This document shows, one piece after another, positions 46,150 through 55,445 of a stretch of 64,000 bases of DNA. Source of the DNA: Pimelobacter simplex (GTDB lineage: Bacteria > Actinomycetota > Actinomycetes > Propionibacteriales > Nocardioidaceae); the NCBI RefSeq assembly GCF_024662235.1, contig NZ_CP096276.1:3658001-3722000 (forward strand). Reading direction: 5' to 3'. Every line of letters starts with the position of its first letter. The first letter of the stretch is position 1. A model generated the notes under the pieces. The model searched no databases and was not told the DNA's origin. It worked only from the letters and a program-made list of their open reading frames with translations. Both the position numbers and the translations under genes were made by a program.

Positions 46150-46860
46150 ATGAGGTCATCGCGCAACAGCGATCCCGAGCCGGAGGCCCGTGCGCGACGC
46201 GAGCGCGTCGTGGGCGCGACGGCGATCGCGCTGGCAGCGTCCGTGGCACTGCAGAACGCCGCGGTGATCTGGACGGGAGCGCCGGGTTACGGGGACCCGA
46301 TCGAGCAGGTGCTCGCCTACCACGCGGAGAACCGGGGCGCCGTCGCGCTCGCCGTCGGTCTGGAGGCGGTGAACATCCCGTTGCTGCTCGGGTTCGTGAC
46401 CGGTCTCCACGGACTCGTCGGGCGCCGCGGCGGTGCGGGCGCGGACTGGTCCCGCCTCGCGGTCGCCGCGGGCGCGACGCTCTCGGCGATCTTCGCGTTG
46501 TACGCCGTCTCGTGGAACGTCGTCGTGCTGTCAGCGGGTGAGCTCGCCGAGCCGAGCCCCGAGTTCGAGCTCGCCTGGCAGCTGCATGCAGGAGCGTTCG
46601 CGCTGGCCCTGCCCGCGCTCGGCACCACCTTCGTCGGCGCAGCACTGTCGGCGAGCGCGAGCGGACTGACCCGGTCGTGGCCACGTCTGCTCGGCGTGGC
46701 CGGAGGAATCCTGCTCATCGTCGCCGGGACGGTCAACCTCGCGATCGCGGACGGTTCGCCACTCCTGTTCGTGGGGATGCCCGGCTACGCCGCCTGGCTC
46801 CTGTGGCTCCTGGTGACGGGCGTGGGGCTGGTGCGCGCACGACCGGCCGACAGCCACTGA
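46150..46860 (+). CDS. Six-helix membrane protein of unknown function
   Basis: A 236-residue integral membrane protein with about six transmembrane helices. It begins with a basic, hydrophilic stretch (residues 1-20), then GATAIALAASVALQNAAVIWTG. A soluble loop with EQVLAYHAENRGAVALAVG occurs between helices one and two. Helix arrangement resembles DUF4386-like proteins but I cannot confirm it. GAAGGAG lies before ATG 46150. The 228-bp divergent gap to the cupin gene has no coding content. Confidence 0.7.
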   Translation: MRSSRNSDPEPEARARRERVVGATAIALAASVALQNAAVIWTGAPGYGDPIEQVLAYHAENRGAVALAVGLEAVNIPLLLGFVTGLHGLVGRRGGAGADWSRLAVAAGATLSAIFALYAVSWNVVVLSAGELAEPSPEFELAWQLHAGAFALALPALGTTFVGAALSASASGLTRSWPRLLGVAGGILLIVAGTVNLAIADGSPLLFVGMPGYAAWLLWLLVTGVGLVRARPADSH

Positions 46861-46987
46861 CCCGAGGTCGCGGCGCGCCCACTCGGCCACTTGCACATGG
46901 CTTCGGCTATCCGTGCGCGCAGATCGCGGGGACATCGACACCACCGAGGCGGACCGCGAGTCCTTGCCCTCCCACGCCGGGCGGACC

Positions 46988-47263
46988 TCAGGAACTGTGG
47001 CGTCCGGGCTGTCGCCGACCAAGACCACCTGGGCGCCGGTCTGGCGAGGCTGGCTCGCCGAATGCGGAAGCAACGAGGCGGCGAACCTGCTGGCGTTGTT
47101 CCGTAGCCATGAGAAGGGGGTCGAGTCCCTCAGCCACGATGACGGCGTCAGTGAAATCGTCGACCGAAGCTGGTAAGGCGCCGAGGATCGTCTGCTGGTC
47201 GTCCGGCGACAGGCAGTAGCCGAGCCGCACGCAGAGATCGTCGAGGAGCTTGACCGCGTCCAC
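46988..47263 (-). CDS. Small conserved-looking hypothetical protein
   Basis: A 91-residue frame from GTG 47263. Its first 65 residues look protein-like (VKLLDDLCVRLGYCLSPDDQQ, then DDFTDAVIVAEGLDPLL). I recall a small actinobacterial protein family with LGFCLPP and DAFTDAV in the same positions, but cannot confirm it. The last 20 residues are Arg/Gly/Pro-rich and may be a decayed end. No ribosome site is seen; TAGCGT ten nt upstream suggests a leaderless message. Confidence 0.5.
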   Translation of the reverse strand: MDAVKLLDDLCVRLGYCLSPDDQQTILGALPASVDDFTDAVIVAEGLDPLLMATEQRQQVRRLVASAFGEPASPDRRPGGLGRRQPGRHSS

Positions 47264-47292
47264 GGCGACAACGCTAGTGCCAATGCCAATGC

Positions 47293-47324
47293 CACAGGGC
47301 CCCCGCCGAAGCGGGGGCCCTGTG
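47293..47324 (-). terminator. Strong hairpin terminator downstream of groEL
   Basis: A perfect 14-bp stem (47293-47306 with 47311-47324) capped by a CGAA/TTCG tetraloop lies 32 nt after the groEL stop in the minus-strand transcript. There is no T tract; it probably ends the groEL message and protects it from the downstream small gene. Confidence 0.8.
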
Positions 47325-47355
47325 GGTGGTGCGGGGTGCCGGGGTGGCGCTGGAC

Positions 47356-49044
<1,689 letters not shown>

Positions 49045-49047
49045 TCA

Positions 49048-49077
49048 TGTTTAGCACTCGACCATGGCGAGTGCAAG
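49048..49077 (-). promoter_or_regulatory. CIRCE element overlapping the groEL promoter
   Basis: TTAGCACTC (49051-49059), a 9-nt spacer and GAGTGCAAG (49069-49077) match the CIRCE consensus TTAGCACTC-N9-GAGTGCTAA in 16 of 18 arm positions. On the minus strand, TTGCAC (49076-49071) and TAAACA (49053-49048) are 17 nt apart, a typical promoter inside the operator. HrcA is therefore the expected repressor. A second, smaller inverted repeat (CACTCTC/GAGAGTG) lies at 49020-49038. Confidence 0.88.
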
Positions 49078-49100
49078 GAGAAGCCCGGCTCCCGGCAGGC

Positions 49101-49958
49101 TCAGGAGCGCCCCAGCCGGCCCGCGACGAGGGCGGCGAAGCGCTCGCCGTTGGCCGGGTCGACGTCGAGGTAGAGGCCGGGCTCGATCAGCTCGAGCTCG
49201 CTGACCACCCAGGAGTCCTGCCAGCGCAGCAGGTCGACCCGGGCGTACGCCAGGTCGGCGCCGCGTCGCTCGGCGACCGCGCGCACGGCCGCGGTCGCCA
49301 CGGCCGCCCGCTCGGGATCGAGCGCGACCGCGGTGTTGCTGCCGCCGTGCAGCTCGTGGGCGCGGATCTCGCCGGCCGCGACGGTCTTGTCGACCTGGGA
49401 CGCCGCGACACCGTCGAAGACGTAGACCGAGCTCTCGCCCGTCGTCCGGATCGAGTCGACGAGGGGCTGCGCGATCCACGGCCCGGCGACGAGGCCCTCC
49501 AGGCGCGGGTCGTCGAGCCGCTCGACCACGACGACGCCGATCCCGCCGGCTCCCGTGCGCGGCTTGACGACGACGCTCCCCCAGCGGTCGAGCGCCGCGG
49601 CCAGGCCGGCGGCCAGGTCGGCGTCGTCGAGGAGCGCCGTGGGCACCACCGGGACGACATCGGCGATCTCGGCGAGGTAGGCCTTGTCGGCGTTCCAGGC
49701 GACGACACCGGCTCCGTTGAGCAGGGTCGTCGACGCCTCGACGGCGCGGGCCCAGTCCAGGAAGGCGGGCAGCCGGCGGTGGTAGTCCCAGGTGGAGCGG
49801 ATCGCGACCAGGTCGGCGCCCGCCCAGTCGACCGCCGGGTCGTCCCAGCACACCCAGCGACTGTCGATCCCGCGCGCGCCGAGGGCGGCGGTGAGCGCCG
49901 CGGCACCCGGTTCGCCGTCGGGCATGAGGTCGAAGGTCGCGAGGAGGACGGAGGTCAT
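49101..49958 (-). CDS. ATP-grasp family protein
   Basis: A 285-residue ATP-grasp protein. N-terminal SRWVCWDDPAVDWAGADLVAIRSTWDYH is a pattern of RimK/DcsG-like ligases. The ATP-grasp fold follows with VVVKPRTGAGGIGVV (ATP-binding Lys and Gly loop) and a C-terminal ELELIEPGLYLDVDP with metal ligands. Substrate unknown; such proteins couple an acid to an amine or hydroxyl. It overlaps the SGNH hydrolase gene upstream by four nt (ATGA). Confidence 0.82.
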   Translation of the reverse strand: MTSVLLATFDLMPDGEPGAAALTAALGARGIDSRWVCWDDPAVDWAGADLVAIRSTWDYHRRLPAFLDWARAVEASTTLLNGAGVVAWNADKAYLAEIADVVPVVPTALLDDADLAAGLAAALDRWGSVVVKPRTGAGGIGVVVVERLDDPRLEGLVAGPWIAQPLVDSIRTTGESSVYVFDGVAASQVDKTVAAGEIRAHELHGGSNTAVALDPERAAVATAAVRAVAERRGADLAYARVDLLRWQDSWVVSELELIEPGLYLDVDPANGERFAALVAGRLGRS

Positions 49959-50788
49959 GCGCCCACGTTAGGAGCCCGGTGCCCGAACGGGACCGGCAGG
50001 TCGTGGCCCAGCGCGGCCAGCACCGACGGCAGCAGCGCCTGGGCCGTGCGCTTGTAGCCCAGCGCGCTCGGGTGGAAGCGGTCGAGGCTGAACATCTCGT
50101 CGGGGTTGGTGATGAAGAACGGGCCGACCACGTGGGCCAGTGAGACCGCGTGCGCCCCGTTCCGTACGGCGACCTCCGCCTGCGCGCTCGCCAGCTGGCG
50201 CGACATCCGCGAACCGAGCGAGCGCAGGGGCTGCGGGACCGGCCGCAGCGCCCCGAGGTCCGGGCAGGTCCCGACGACGACCCCTGTGTCCTGCGCGCGC
50301 AGCCGCGCCACCGCCTCCTCCAGGTGCTGCGCGGACGTCGCAACCGGAACCCGGTGGGTGACGTCGTTGCCGCCGACCACCACCACCGCGACGTCGGCGC
50401 GGTAGCTCGCGGGCAGCCCGTCGAGCTGACCGGCCAGCGCCGAGCTCTCCGAGCCGACCACCGCGGCGGTCCGCAGCGCGACCGGCCGGCGCAGCTCGGC
50501 GGCGAGGCCGCGGGCGATCCGGGCGCCGAGGGTGTCCTTGGGGCGCTCGGCCCCGAGCCCGGCGGCGATCGAGTCACCGAGGACGAGCAGGCGCAGGGGC
50601 GGGCCGTCGTACGACTTGCGCTTCCAGACCTTGTCGGCCGGGATCGCCTCCTCCCCCAGCGGCTTGCCGATCCGGGCCCGCGCGATCGCGGCCTGGCGGC
50701 GCAGCAGCTCGCGCCCGCCTCCCGTCGTCACGCCGATGCCGGCGAGGGCGACGCCGGCGGCGACCAGGGCCTTGCGGGTACGGCTCAT
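49955..50788 (-). CDS. SGNH/GDSL-family hydrolase with signal anchor
   Basis: A 277-residue esterase-type protein. A hydrophobic N-terminal segment (about residues 8-24) suggests membrane anchoring or export. Block I LLVLGDSIAAGLGAERP gives the catalytic Ser, VVVVGGNDVTHRV the Gly-Asn block, and DRFHPSALGY the catalytic Asp-His. ATG 50788 is preferred over the longer frame to 50836. It may act on a lipid or cell-wall ester; the ATP-grasp partner could make or modify the substrate (inference). Confidence 0.85.
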   Translation of the reverse strand: MSRTRKALVAAGVALAGIGVTTGGGRELLRRQAAIARARIGKPLGEEAIPADKVWKRKSYDGPPLRLLVLGDSIAAGLGAERPKDTLGARIARGLAAELRRPVALRTAAVVGSESSALAGQLDGLPASYRADVAVVVVGGNDVTHRVPVATSAQHLEEAVARLRAQDTGVVVGTCPDLGALRPVPQPLRSLGSRMSRQLASAQAEVAVRNGAHAVSLAHVVGPFFITNPDEMFSLDRFHPSALGYKRTAQALLPSVLAALGHDLPVPFGHRAPNVGA

Positions 50789-50868
50789 GGCTGCTTTGAA
50801 CCAGATCCTCCTGAACGGATCGTGGCGCCGCGTCAAACGCCGGACGACGGCGCGGACGCGGTCCTACG

Positions 50869-51558
50869 ATGCGGCCCATGCTGCTGCGTCACCTGATCGC
50901 GCTCGTGGCCGGTGCCGCACTCCTCGCCGGCTGCTCCGCCGAGCCCGTCGCGGATGCGGACAAGATCCGTATCCCGACCGTGTCCTCGCCCCTCGGCCCC
51001 GAGGCGGCCGGCAACGAGCCGGGCGAGGGCGCCAAGCCGGCCAAGCCCAAGAAGCGCAAGAAGGCCCGGCGCACCGTCGTGGTCGCGGATCAGTCCGGCA
51101 TCCGGTTCACGCTGCCGGCGGGCTGGTCGGTGCTCGGGGCAGGTCAGGTCGACTACGTCGCCGAGGGCGACCAGATCGCCGACATCGCCGCGCAGGCCGG
51201 GATGTCGACCGAGGACTTCCGCGCGATGATCAAGAGTCTCGACGTGTACGCCATCGGCTTCTCCGGCAGCCTCAACGTGGTCGTCGCCGCGCAGACGAGC
51301 ACGCTGCCGTCGAGCGCCGAGCTGGAGTCCGCGATGTCCCAGGTGGGCGCGGTCAGCGGCGTCCGCGACGTCCGCACGCCGATCGGGACCGGCCGGGCGG
51401 TCTCCTACACCCTGAACATGGCGACCCCGGCCAACCAGGGCTCGGCGCTGTTCGTCTCCACCGGCGGCCGGATCGTCCAGATCACGACGACCACGACCGA
51501 CGCCGGCCAGACCCGCTCGGTGCTCGACGGCGTCGCGCGCAGCCTCGGCCGGGCCTGA
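50869..51558 (+). CDS. Secreted lipoprotein
   Basis: A 229-residue protein with a lipoprotein signal: hydrophobic LIALVAGAALLAGCSAEP with lipobox LLAGC and Cys at residue 22. A disordered Lys/Pro linker (KPAKPKKRKKARR) precedes a compact domain with GIRFTLPAGWSVLGAG and GRIVQITTTTTDAGQT. The shape resembles LpqN/PsbP-like actinobacterial lipoproteins, but function is unknown. The start ATG 50869 (or 50878) is divergent from the SGNH hydrolase. Confidence 0.78.
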   Translation: MRPMLLRHLIALVAGAALLAGCSAEPVADADKIRIPTVSSPLGPEAAGNEPGEGAKPAKPKKRKKARRTVVVADQSGIRFTLPAGWSVLGAGQVDYVAEGDQIADIAAQAGMSTEDFRAMIKSLDVYAIGFSGSLNVVVAAQTSTLPSSAELESAMSQVGAVSGVRDVRTPIGTGRAVSYTLNMATPANQGSALFVSTGGRIVQITTTTTDAGQTRSVLDGVARSLGRA

Positions 51559-51569
51559 GGCTCCTGCCC

Positions 51570-52040
51570 CTACGAGCCGGCGACCTCGACCACCGGCTCG
51601 TGCGCGACCGGGAAGTTCACCGACGCCGCGATGAAGCAGTTCGCGCTGGCCTCGGCGTGAATCGCCCGCGCCGTGTCGACCATCGCGGCGTCGGCGACGG
51701 TGACCCGCGGGTGCAGGGTGACCGACGTGAACCGGCCGCCCTGGCCGACCTGGGACATGGTCCCGACCGGGCTGTCGTCGTACGCGGTGACGACGACGCC
51801 GTGGTTGACCGCGGAGTGCAGGTACGACAACAGGTGGCACTGGGCGAGCGCGGCGAGGAGGAGCTCCTCGGGGTTCCAGCGGGCGGCGTCGCCGCGGAAG
51901 GTCGGGTCGGCCGAGCCGAGCAGGTCCGGCTTGCCGGCGGCGGTGAGGAGCACGGTGCGGTCGTAGTCGCGGTAGCCGGTGGTCCCGCTGCCGCGGTTGC
52001 CCTGCCAGACGAGGTCGAGTGCGTAGTGGTGGTCGGTCAC
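51570..52040 (-). CDS. OsmC family peroxiredoxin-like protein
   Basis: A 156-residue protein that probably reduces organic hydroperoxides. NPEELLLAALAQCHLLSYLH has the peroxidatic Cys; the second Cys in ANCFIAASV is the resolving Cys. The 73-bp divergent gap to the acyl-CoA synthetase gene contains the KstR-like site, closer to that gene. Confidence 0.85.
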   Translation of the reverse strand: MTDHHYALDLVWQGNRGSGTTGYRDYDRTVLLTAAGKPDLLGSADPTFRGDAARWNPEELLLAALAQCHLLSYLHSAVNHGVVVTAYDDSPVGTMSQVGQGGRFTSVTLHPRVTVADAAMVDTARAIHAEASANCFIAASVNFPVAHEPVVEVAGS

Positions 52041-52080
52041 GCGACCATCATGGTCGAAATCGAGTGGGACGAACCCTGGC

Positions 52081-52094
52081 GAGAACTTGTTCTA
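52081..52094. promoter_or_regulatory. KstR-like operator before the acyl-CoA synthetase gene
   Basis: GAGAACTTGTTCTA fits the KstR consensus TNNAACNNGTTNNA at all fixed positions except the first. The arms AGAAC and GTTCT pair around TT. It lies 20 nt before GTG 52114, and a TAGTTT -10 candidate (52093-52098) overlaps its right arm, so binding would block transcription. Confidence 0.6.
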
Positions 52095-52113
52095 GTTTGG
52101 CACTCTTCTCCCT

Positions 52114-53721
52114 GTGACCCCCACCACACCGGCCACCGCCCCCACGACGCCCGACGCCCGCCCCCTCAACCTCGCCGACGTGCTCGAGGCGATGGCGGAC
52201 GGCGTGCCCGACCGGATCGCCGTCCACACCGGCGACCGGGCCTGGACCTTCGCCGAGATCGACGAGCGCGCCACCCGCCTCGCCAACCACCTCATCGGGC
52301 TGGGCATCCAGCCGGGCGAGCACGTCGCCGTCCACTCCACCAACCGGATCGAGTGGGTCGACGCGCTCTACGGGTGCCTCAAGGCCCGCGCGGTGCCGAT
52401 CAACATCAACTACAAGTACCTGCGCGACGAGCTGGCGTACCTCTACGACAACGCCGACTGCGTGGCCGCGATCGTCGCGCCCGAGCACGTCGACGCGCTG
52501 GCCGAGCTGGACCTCGCGACGCTGCGGCAGACCGTCGTCCTCGGCCCCGAGTACGACGCCGCGCTGGCCGCCGCGTCGACCGAGCGGCCCGCCAACGGCC
52601 GCTCCGCCGATGACCACTACGTCCTCTACACCGGCGGCACGACCGGCAACCCCAAGGGCGTCGTGTGGCGCAACGAGGACCTGATCCGCGCCGCCCTCAA
52701 CGCGGCCCGCTACGGCGCCCCGCTCGACTCGATCGACCAGCTCGTCACCGAGGCCCAGGCCGTGGAGAACCCGATGGTGCTGCTCGCCTGCGGCCCGATG
52801 ATGCACGGCGGCAGCCAGTGGATCCTCGGCAACGGCCACGTCGCCGGCCAGACCGTCGCGCTCTTCACCGAGCCGCACTTCGACCCCGTCAAGATCCTCG
52901 ACCTGGTCGAGAAGGCCAAGGTCGTCTCGATGACGTTCCTCGGCGACGCCATGGGCCGTCCCGTCGCCGAGGCGATCCTCGCCGAGCCCGACCGCTGGGA
53001 CCTCTCCAGCCTCGCCGCCGTCTCCAACGGCGCCGCTCCCCTGTCCGACGGCGTGCGCGAGGAGATCCGCCAGGCCCTCCCCGGCCGCTTCATCCTCGAC
53101 TCGTACGGCGCCTCCGAGTCCGGCGCCACCGGCTCCCGCATCGACGACGGCTCCGAGGGCGGATCCGCGGCCCCCCGGTTCACCGTCACCGACCAGGTCG
53201 AGGTCTTCGACGCCGACCTCAAGCCCTGCCCGGTCGGCGTCGACGGCATGCTCGGCCGCTCCGGCCCCGTCCCCCTCGGCTACTACAAGGACCCGGTCAA
53301 GACCGCCGCGACCTTCAAGGAGATCGACGGCGTGCGCTGGGCGATCCCCGGCGACTTCGCCCGCCGCGAGGAGGACGGCTCGGTCACCGTGCTCGGCCGC
53401 GGCTCGGTGTGCATCAACACCGGCGGCGAGAAGGTGCACCCCGAGGAGGTCGAGGCGGTCCTGCTGCGCCACGACGACGTCTTCGACGCCGTCGTCGTCG
53501 GTACGCCGCACGAGCGCTGGGGCCAGCAGGTCACCGCGCTGGTGCAGCGCCGCGACGGCGTGACGCTCAGCGAGGACGACGTACGCGACCACTGCCGGGC
53601 GCTGATCTCCAACTACAAGGTGCCCAAGACGGTGCTCTTCATCGACGAGGTCCCCCGGACCCCCGTCAGCAAGGTGGACTACCCTGCCAGCGCCGCGCTC
53701 GCGGCAGAGCTGCTGGGCTGA
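52114..53721 (+). CDS. Acyl-CoA synthetase, FadD19-like
   Basis: A 535-residue adenylate-forming enzyme that activates a carboxylic acid to its CoA ester. The ATP loop is YTGGTTGNPKGVVWRNED (residues about 170-187), A5 is SYGASESG, A7 GDFARREEDG and A8 the GRGSVCINTGGEKV loop, with the adenylation Lys at VSKVDYP. The YTGGTTG-PKGV pattern and KstR-like operator suggest a steroid side chain or long fatty acid substrate. GTG 52114 has no ribosome site; leaderless translation is possible. Confidence 0.88.
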   Translation: MTPTTPATAPTTPDARPLNLADVLEAMADGVPDRIAVHTGDRAWTFAEIDERATRLANHLIGLGIQPGEHVAVHSTNRIEWVDALYGCLKARAVPININYKYLRDELAYLYDNADCVAAIVAPEHVDALAELDLATLRQTVVLGPEYDAALAAASTERPANGRSADDHYVLYTGGTTGNPKGVVWRNEDLIRAALNAARYGAPLDSIDQLVTEAQAVENPMVLLACGPMMHGGSQWILGNGHVAGQTVALFTEPHFDPVKILDLVEKAKVVSMTFLGDAMGRPVAEAILAEPDRWDLSSLAAVSNGAAPLSDGVREEIRQALPGRFILDSYGASESGATGSRIDDGSEGGSAAPRFTVTDQVEVFDADLKPCPVGVDGMLGRSGPVPLGYYKDPVKTAATFKEIDGVRWAIPGDFARREEDGSVTVLGRGSVCINTGGEKVHPEEVEAVLLRHDDVFDAVVVGTPHERWGQQVTALVQRRDGVTLSEDDVRDHCRALISNYKVPKTVLFIDEVPRTPVSKVDYPASAALAAELLG

Positions 53722-53747
53722 CCAGCCACCACCTGTTCGGGGGAGCC

Positions 53748-54983
53748 TTGCGCCGAATCCTCACCCTGCTGTGCGCTGCCGCGCTCGGCGTCTCCGTCCT
53801 CGGAGGCGTGCCCGCGGCGGCGCTGGCGCTGGAGCCGACCGCACTCACGGTCACCAGCGACGACCCGCTGCTCAACGAGAACGGTGACGGGTTCTGGGAG
53901 TCGGCCACCGTCAGCGTCCTGACCGCCGCAGGCGCGGCGCGCTGGGTCCTCACCAAGGACGGCCAGGACGGGGCGGTCGCCGAGGCCGATCTCACCACCG
54001 AGCAGATCAACCGTGCTCACGGCCCGTACGGCGCCCTGCTCCCCGTGAACTCGACGACGGCGGGCGGACCGCTGGCGGCGGGCACCTACACGTTCGCGGT
54101 GACCGCTACGGACACCGGCAGGGCGCCCACCACCAAGACCACGAAGATCTATGTCAGCACCGCGCCGCCGCTCACCGCGCCGCGCCCTGACGCCGCGGTG
54201 TTCTACCCGAACGACCACTATCCCGGCGTGGTGCACGAAGCCACGTTCCGGCACGGGCTCGACCCGACGATCCTCGCGTGGGGCAATGTCGCCTTCGAGA
54301 TGCTCGGCGACACCGCGGACTTCGGGCCGTGGCCCGTCGACCCGCGCGACCCCTTGCTGCGGTGGAACGGACGGGGCAGCCCCCAGACCGGTGGAGCCGC
54401 CGGCGAGTCGCATCCCGGCACCTACCGGCTGCGCCTGGTCGTCGGTGACGACCGGCAGCGCGTGCCTGGTCCGCTGTCGGCGCCGTTCCGCCTGTCGGCC
54501 GGCTACCGCGGCTTCGGCGAACGCACCGTCACCCGCAAGGCGAACGCCACCCGCACCACGACCCTGACCCAGCGCAACGCCCGGGTCCGCATCGCGAACG
54601 GCAGCCTCCACTACCGGGCGCTCAACACCGACTGGCGGCGCGAGCCGCTGGTCCGCACGGCCCACCGGGTGCGCGTCCCGCGCGACCGCGTCGCGGGCAC
54701 TCAGGTCTTCGTGGTCGTCCGCGGCCGCTGGCAGTGGCCGCAGGACCCCGACGCCGAGATCGTCACCCCGGACGGCCGGGTCCGCAATATCGACCTCTTC
54801 GCGGCGCTCAACAAGCGCTCCATGATCCTCTCGATCCCGCCCCGGCTCATCCACCCGGACGGCACCGTGCGGTTCCGCCTCCTGTGGTCGAGCCTCGGCG
54901 TCACCGGGGACCCGCACCGCGCCGGCCGGACGGACACCGTCGGCGTGCGCGTCTCGACGTACGAGTGGCACGACCTCGACTGA
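53748..54983 (+). CDS. Secreted protein of unknown function
   Basis: A 411-residue exported protein from TTG 53748, with GGGGGAG six nt upstream. It has a signal peptide (about residues 1-26, cleavage after AAALA) followed by beta-strand-rich segments: an Ig/cadherin-like N-terminal part with DDPLLNENGDGFWESATV and TAGGPLAAGTYTFAVTATD, and a C-terminal part with NATRTTTLTQRNARVRI. No catalytic motif or anchor is recognised. It begins 26 nt after the acyl-CoA synthetase stop on the same strand. Confidence 0.7.
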   Translation: MRRILTLLCAAALGVSVLGGVPAAALALEPTALTVTSDDPLLNENGDGFWESATVSVLTAAGAARWVLTKDGQDGAVAEADLTTEQINRAHGPYGALLPVNSTTAGGPLAAGTYTFAVTATDTGRAPTTKTTKIYVSTAPPLTAPRPDAAVFYPNDHYPGVVHEATFRHGLDPTILAWGNVAFEMLGDTADFGPWPVDPRDPLLRWNGRGSPQTGGAAGESHPGTYRLRLVVGDDRQRVPGPLSAPFRLSAGYRGFGERTVTRKANATRTTTLTQRNARVRIANGSLHYRALNTDWRREPLVRTAHRVRVPRDRVAGTQVFVVVRGRWQWPQDPDAEIVTPDGRVRNIDLFAALNKRSMILSIPPRLIHPDGTVRFRLLWSSLGVTGDPHRAGRTDTVGVRVSTYEWHDLD

Positions 54984-55067
54984 GAAATCTCCGCCGGGTT
55001 GTCGAAAGGCCCGTGGCTCGCCCGTCATCGGGGTGACAGACTCACCCACCACCCCTGAGGAGATGCC

Positions 55068-55433
55068 ATGACCACGTACGTCGTCCTGCTGACCGGAGAC
55101 GAGCGCACCTGGGAGGACGCCAGCGCAGAGGAGCGGGCGGCGATGTACGCCCGCCACGACGAGTTCAGCCGCCTGCTCGAGGAGCGCGGCCACCAGGTGA
55201 CCGGCGGGGCCGAGCTCGCGCACTCGCGGACCGCCAAGGTGGTCCGGAAGGCCGCGGCGGACGGTGCCGCGATCACGGTGACCGACGGTCCGTACCTCGA
55301 GTCCGTCGAGCAGGTCGGCGGGTTCTACGTCGTCGAGAGCGACGACCTCGACGACCTGCTCGAGGTGTGCGGGGTGCTGGCCTCGCTCGAGGACGGCGTC
55401 GAGGTGCGCGCGACCGTCGCGCACGACGGGTAG
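55068..55433 (+). CDS. YCII-related (DGPF-type) protein
   Basis: A 121-residue YCII-family protein with MTTYVVLLTGDERTWEDAS, AEERAAMYARHDEFSRLLEE and TVTDGPYLESVEQVGGFYVVE. The last is the DGPF-like signature. Such proteins nearly always sit beside ECF42-type sigma genes, as here (12 nt gap), and may act as partners. GAGGAG lies upstream of the ATG. Confidence 0.88.
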   Translation: MTTYVVLLTGDERTWEDASAEERAAMYARHDEFSRLLEERGHQVTGGAELAHSRTAKVVRKAAADGAAITVTDGPYLESVEQVGGFYVVESDDLDDLLEVCGVLASLEDGVEVRATVAHDG

Positions 55434-55445
55434 CACGCGGGCCGG

